Below are positions 62,276 to 64,000 of a stretch of DNA of 64,000 nucleotides, piece by piece. The translations under genes and the position numbers were made by a program. A model generated the notes under the pieces. The model worked only from the letters and a program-made list of their open reading frames with translations, ran no database searches and was not told the DNA's origin. The stretch is taken from NCBI GenBank assembly GCA_029168955.1, contig JAPDOI010001344.1, forward strand, positions 96,001 to 160,000. Direction: 5' to 3'. Position 1 is the first letter of the stretch. Every line of letters starts with the position of its first letter. Origin of the DNA: Aplectana chamaeleonis (lineage: Eukaryota > Nematoda > Chromadorea > Rhabditida > Cosmocercidae).

Positions 62276-62831
62276 AAGGCAGTGGTCACGATGAAAAACG
62301 TTATAGAAAAGACTACAAAAATCAGCTTAGGTCGGAAACAGCTGAAAAACTACGATGGTAGCGCGGTGAAAAACGCGCTAGAATTAGAATTTTTAGTGCC
62401 CAAAGAAGCCAGTTCGTGCACGGCTCCGCCCAAAAAGATCGCAGTCTAATGCCGAGCAGTCAAAAATCATCGACATTCAGAGGAAGAAATAAAGGCAGAT
62501 TTACCTAATAAAATCAGTTGAACAGTGAATGCAAGCACTTCAGTCAATGCTTTCGACTGGATGAGTACACAAATATTCGAGCAGGTCAGTCCGAAGGTTA
62601 GTGTTCATTGATTGAAGTTCAATTTCAAGCTAGCTGATGTTCTTAATATTAGAGATCATCGATGCTGATGATGTGGAGTGGGCTCGTCCACCATCAAAAA
62701 ACTAGAAAGTTCAGGATTCAAATTTGGCCAAAAACAGCGGTTTTTTCGCGATTTTTTTATAGGTCCTACCACTCTTAACCCAGGAAAGGGTTTAGAAAGA
62801 AGACAAGCATATTTGAGCGCGACCACTGCCT
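62276..62831. mobile_element. piggyBac-like MITE P2 (TTAA)
   Basis: TTAA at 62272-62275 and 62832-62835; ends AAGGCAGTGGTCACGATGAA and ...GCGACCACTGCCT, 556 bp. The left end has one additional A. Confidence 0.75.
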
Positions 62832-63039
62832 TTAACCGGCTGCCACCCAAATGATGAAAAAGGCAAGGAGTTAAAACAATGAAAATGAAATCGAATCTGG
62901 CTCTGCACACTAAAAATTCTCGAGCTGTTTTTCTCTCCAGCGGTTCAGGGCTCACCTTTCCTCTCCTTTTCCGCCATATCTGCCTCGACTGAAGAGAAAA
63001 AAAGAGCGGCGGTGCTTCTATGAGGGTGATGGTCGTAAT

Positions 63040-64000
63040 CAGGGGTGTGCGTAATTACGGTTTACGATTTTACGATTTACGGTGTTTTCTGGCCGCGTAA
63101 TTACGGTTTACGATTTACGAAATTTTGGACCGTAAATCGTAATTTTTCTTAATTAAAAACACATGCAATGGAGGTAAAATACAGTCAATTTCGATTGGCC
63201 TGCTCCATTCCCACTTTGCTTATACTAATGCTTTCAGTCAGGAAATAGGACCAACTCCAGCATTTGACTAGAGTATGATCAGACTCTCAAAATCTCAATC
63301 TTGAAGGTGATCCCGTTATTATGACTCGGGACGCACGATCGGAGTTGGAGGCGCTGGATACCTGACCCGCATTGCGTGTGGCGTGTGTCTCACAATCTAC
63401 CGTCTAGGACGCAAAGCAACTTAAAGGCCCCCTTAACGATTGGATAAGTTTGCAAGTTTTTCATGAAAAACAACTATCCTGACACCCACAACTATGTAGA
63501 TCAGCGTGAAAAAAACTGAGCAGAGCGCTTCAATAAAACCAAAAATGGCTTCAAGGAGTGCTCCTGGCTCGCCGTTTGAAGCGGTTACCTCTACTCAGAT
63601 GCCATAAAGATCAGGAAGAGGAGCAAAAATACACAGGACTAATAGTAAGATTGAAATACTACCGAAATTTAAGGTACATTCCTTATTACTTTGTGCACAA
63701 AAGCGGCGGTAACCTCTGTCCTTATCAGACAAAGGACGTAGCGACCACTGGTGCGAATTTTTGTTCTCACAAGTAGCCCTCCCCCTAGTTGTCTTATAAT
63801 TCCTAAATAACTTCATATCAGACACTCTACCGGAGCCGCTGCGGCGTTATCGCGAAGCGGAAGTGCCGCTTTGGTGCCTAAACGCGCCAAAGCGGCACTA
63901 TGGCGCAGCGGCAATTTCTCTCAGAGTCAAGCCTTTACGAATACGACGTCAAATGCGCTGCGCATCCCAATAGGGATTCAGGAAGCCGATTCCTTATCTT
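63040..64000. mobile_element. hAT-like element M2 (right end not seen)
   Basis: The left end CAGGGGTGTGCGTAATTACG and following TTTACGATTTACGG repeats match M1. At about 63340 the site occupied by L in M1 is intact. A P-family end follows TTAA at 63421. Similarity to M1 fades after about 63590. A hairpin with 13-bp arms (AGTGCCGCTTTGG/CCAAAGCGGCACT) lies at about 63860-63900. Confidence 0.65.

Noticed and set aside
1..64000. tRNA or rRNA genes
   Set aside because: I looked for GGTTCGAANCC-type B boxes with a matching acceptor stem and for rRNA-like blocks and saw none; isolated TTCGAA strings belong to the family-D and Q repeats.

Overview
The window is eukaryotic and repeat-dominated. It most likely comes from a metazoan, probably a nematode. 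Three things point that way: the only host gene I can reconstruct has very short introns (61 and 78 bp) with TTTCAG/TTCTTGCAG-type acceptors; an RTE-type LINE is present; and there is a dense mix of CR1-like LINEs, Penelope-like elements and small non-autonomous DNA transposons. No rRNA, tRNA, CRISPR or bacterial-style operon is visible. The species cannot be named from the sequence alone.

Host gene. On the minus strand, 29834 down to 23887, four exons encode the start of a FERM-domain protein (F1 lobe and beginning of F2). The reading phases join correctly across three introns, and the first intron (5.4 kb) uses a GC donor. That intron holds at least seven identifiable transposon insertions. 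The downstream exons were not found and should lie at lower coordinates or outside the window.

Retroelements. A CR1-like LINE (minus, 1-2680) is split by a fragment of a Penelope-like element (PLE). Other CR1-like pieces lie at 12477-13800 and 19085-19820. A 3.45-kb LINE family is present twice, in opposite orientations (15537-19022 plus, 38187-41627 minus), each copy flanked by its own target-site duplication (TSD) and encoding a 2A-like peptide, a PHD-like finger, an APE endonuclease, a reverse transcriptase and a C-terminal Zn motif. The RTE C-terminus lies at 42310-43166. Two 5'-truncated PLE copies with GIY-YIG endonucleases form a head-to-head inverted dimer at 20520-23575.

DNA transposons. 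At least 25 non-autonomous elements can be delimited by terminal inverted repeats, many with TSDs: hAT-like (8-bp TSD, TIR CAGGG...), PIF/Harbinger-like (TTA/TAA), piggyBac-like (TTAA) and Tc1/mariner-like (TA). No transposase ORF was recognised. Several insertions are confirmed by an uninterrupted paralogous empty site in this same window: B in the PLE dimer, A in repeat R, H in repeat AA, L in repeat M and V2 in repeat S. Nesting reaches three to four levels around 47.7-51.7 kb and 54.4-57.4 kb.

Tandem arrays. Several sequence-distinct minisatellites (3384-4960; 8170-8780 with relatives at 50240-50600 and 52500-53350; 57880-58130 and 59330-59560) share a 41/42-bp period. The longest carries the CREB/ATF octamer TGACGTCA in nearly every unit. 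Long ORFs inside these arrays are by-products of the 14-codon period, not genes.

Element letters (A, B, C...; P1, Q1...) are labels of convenience used only in this annotation.
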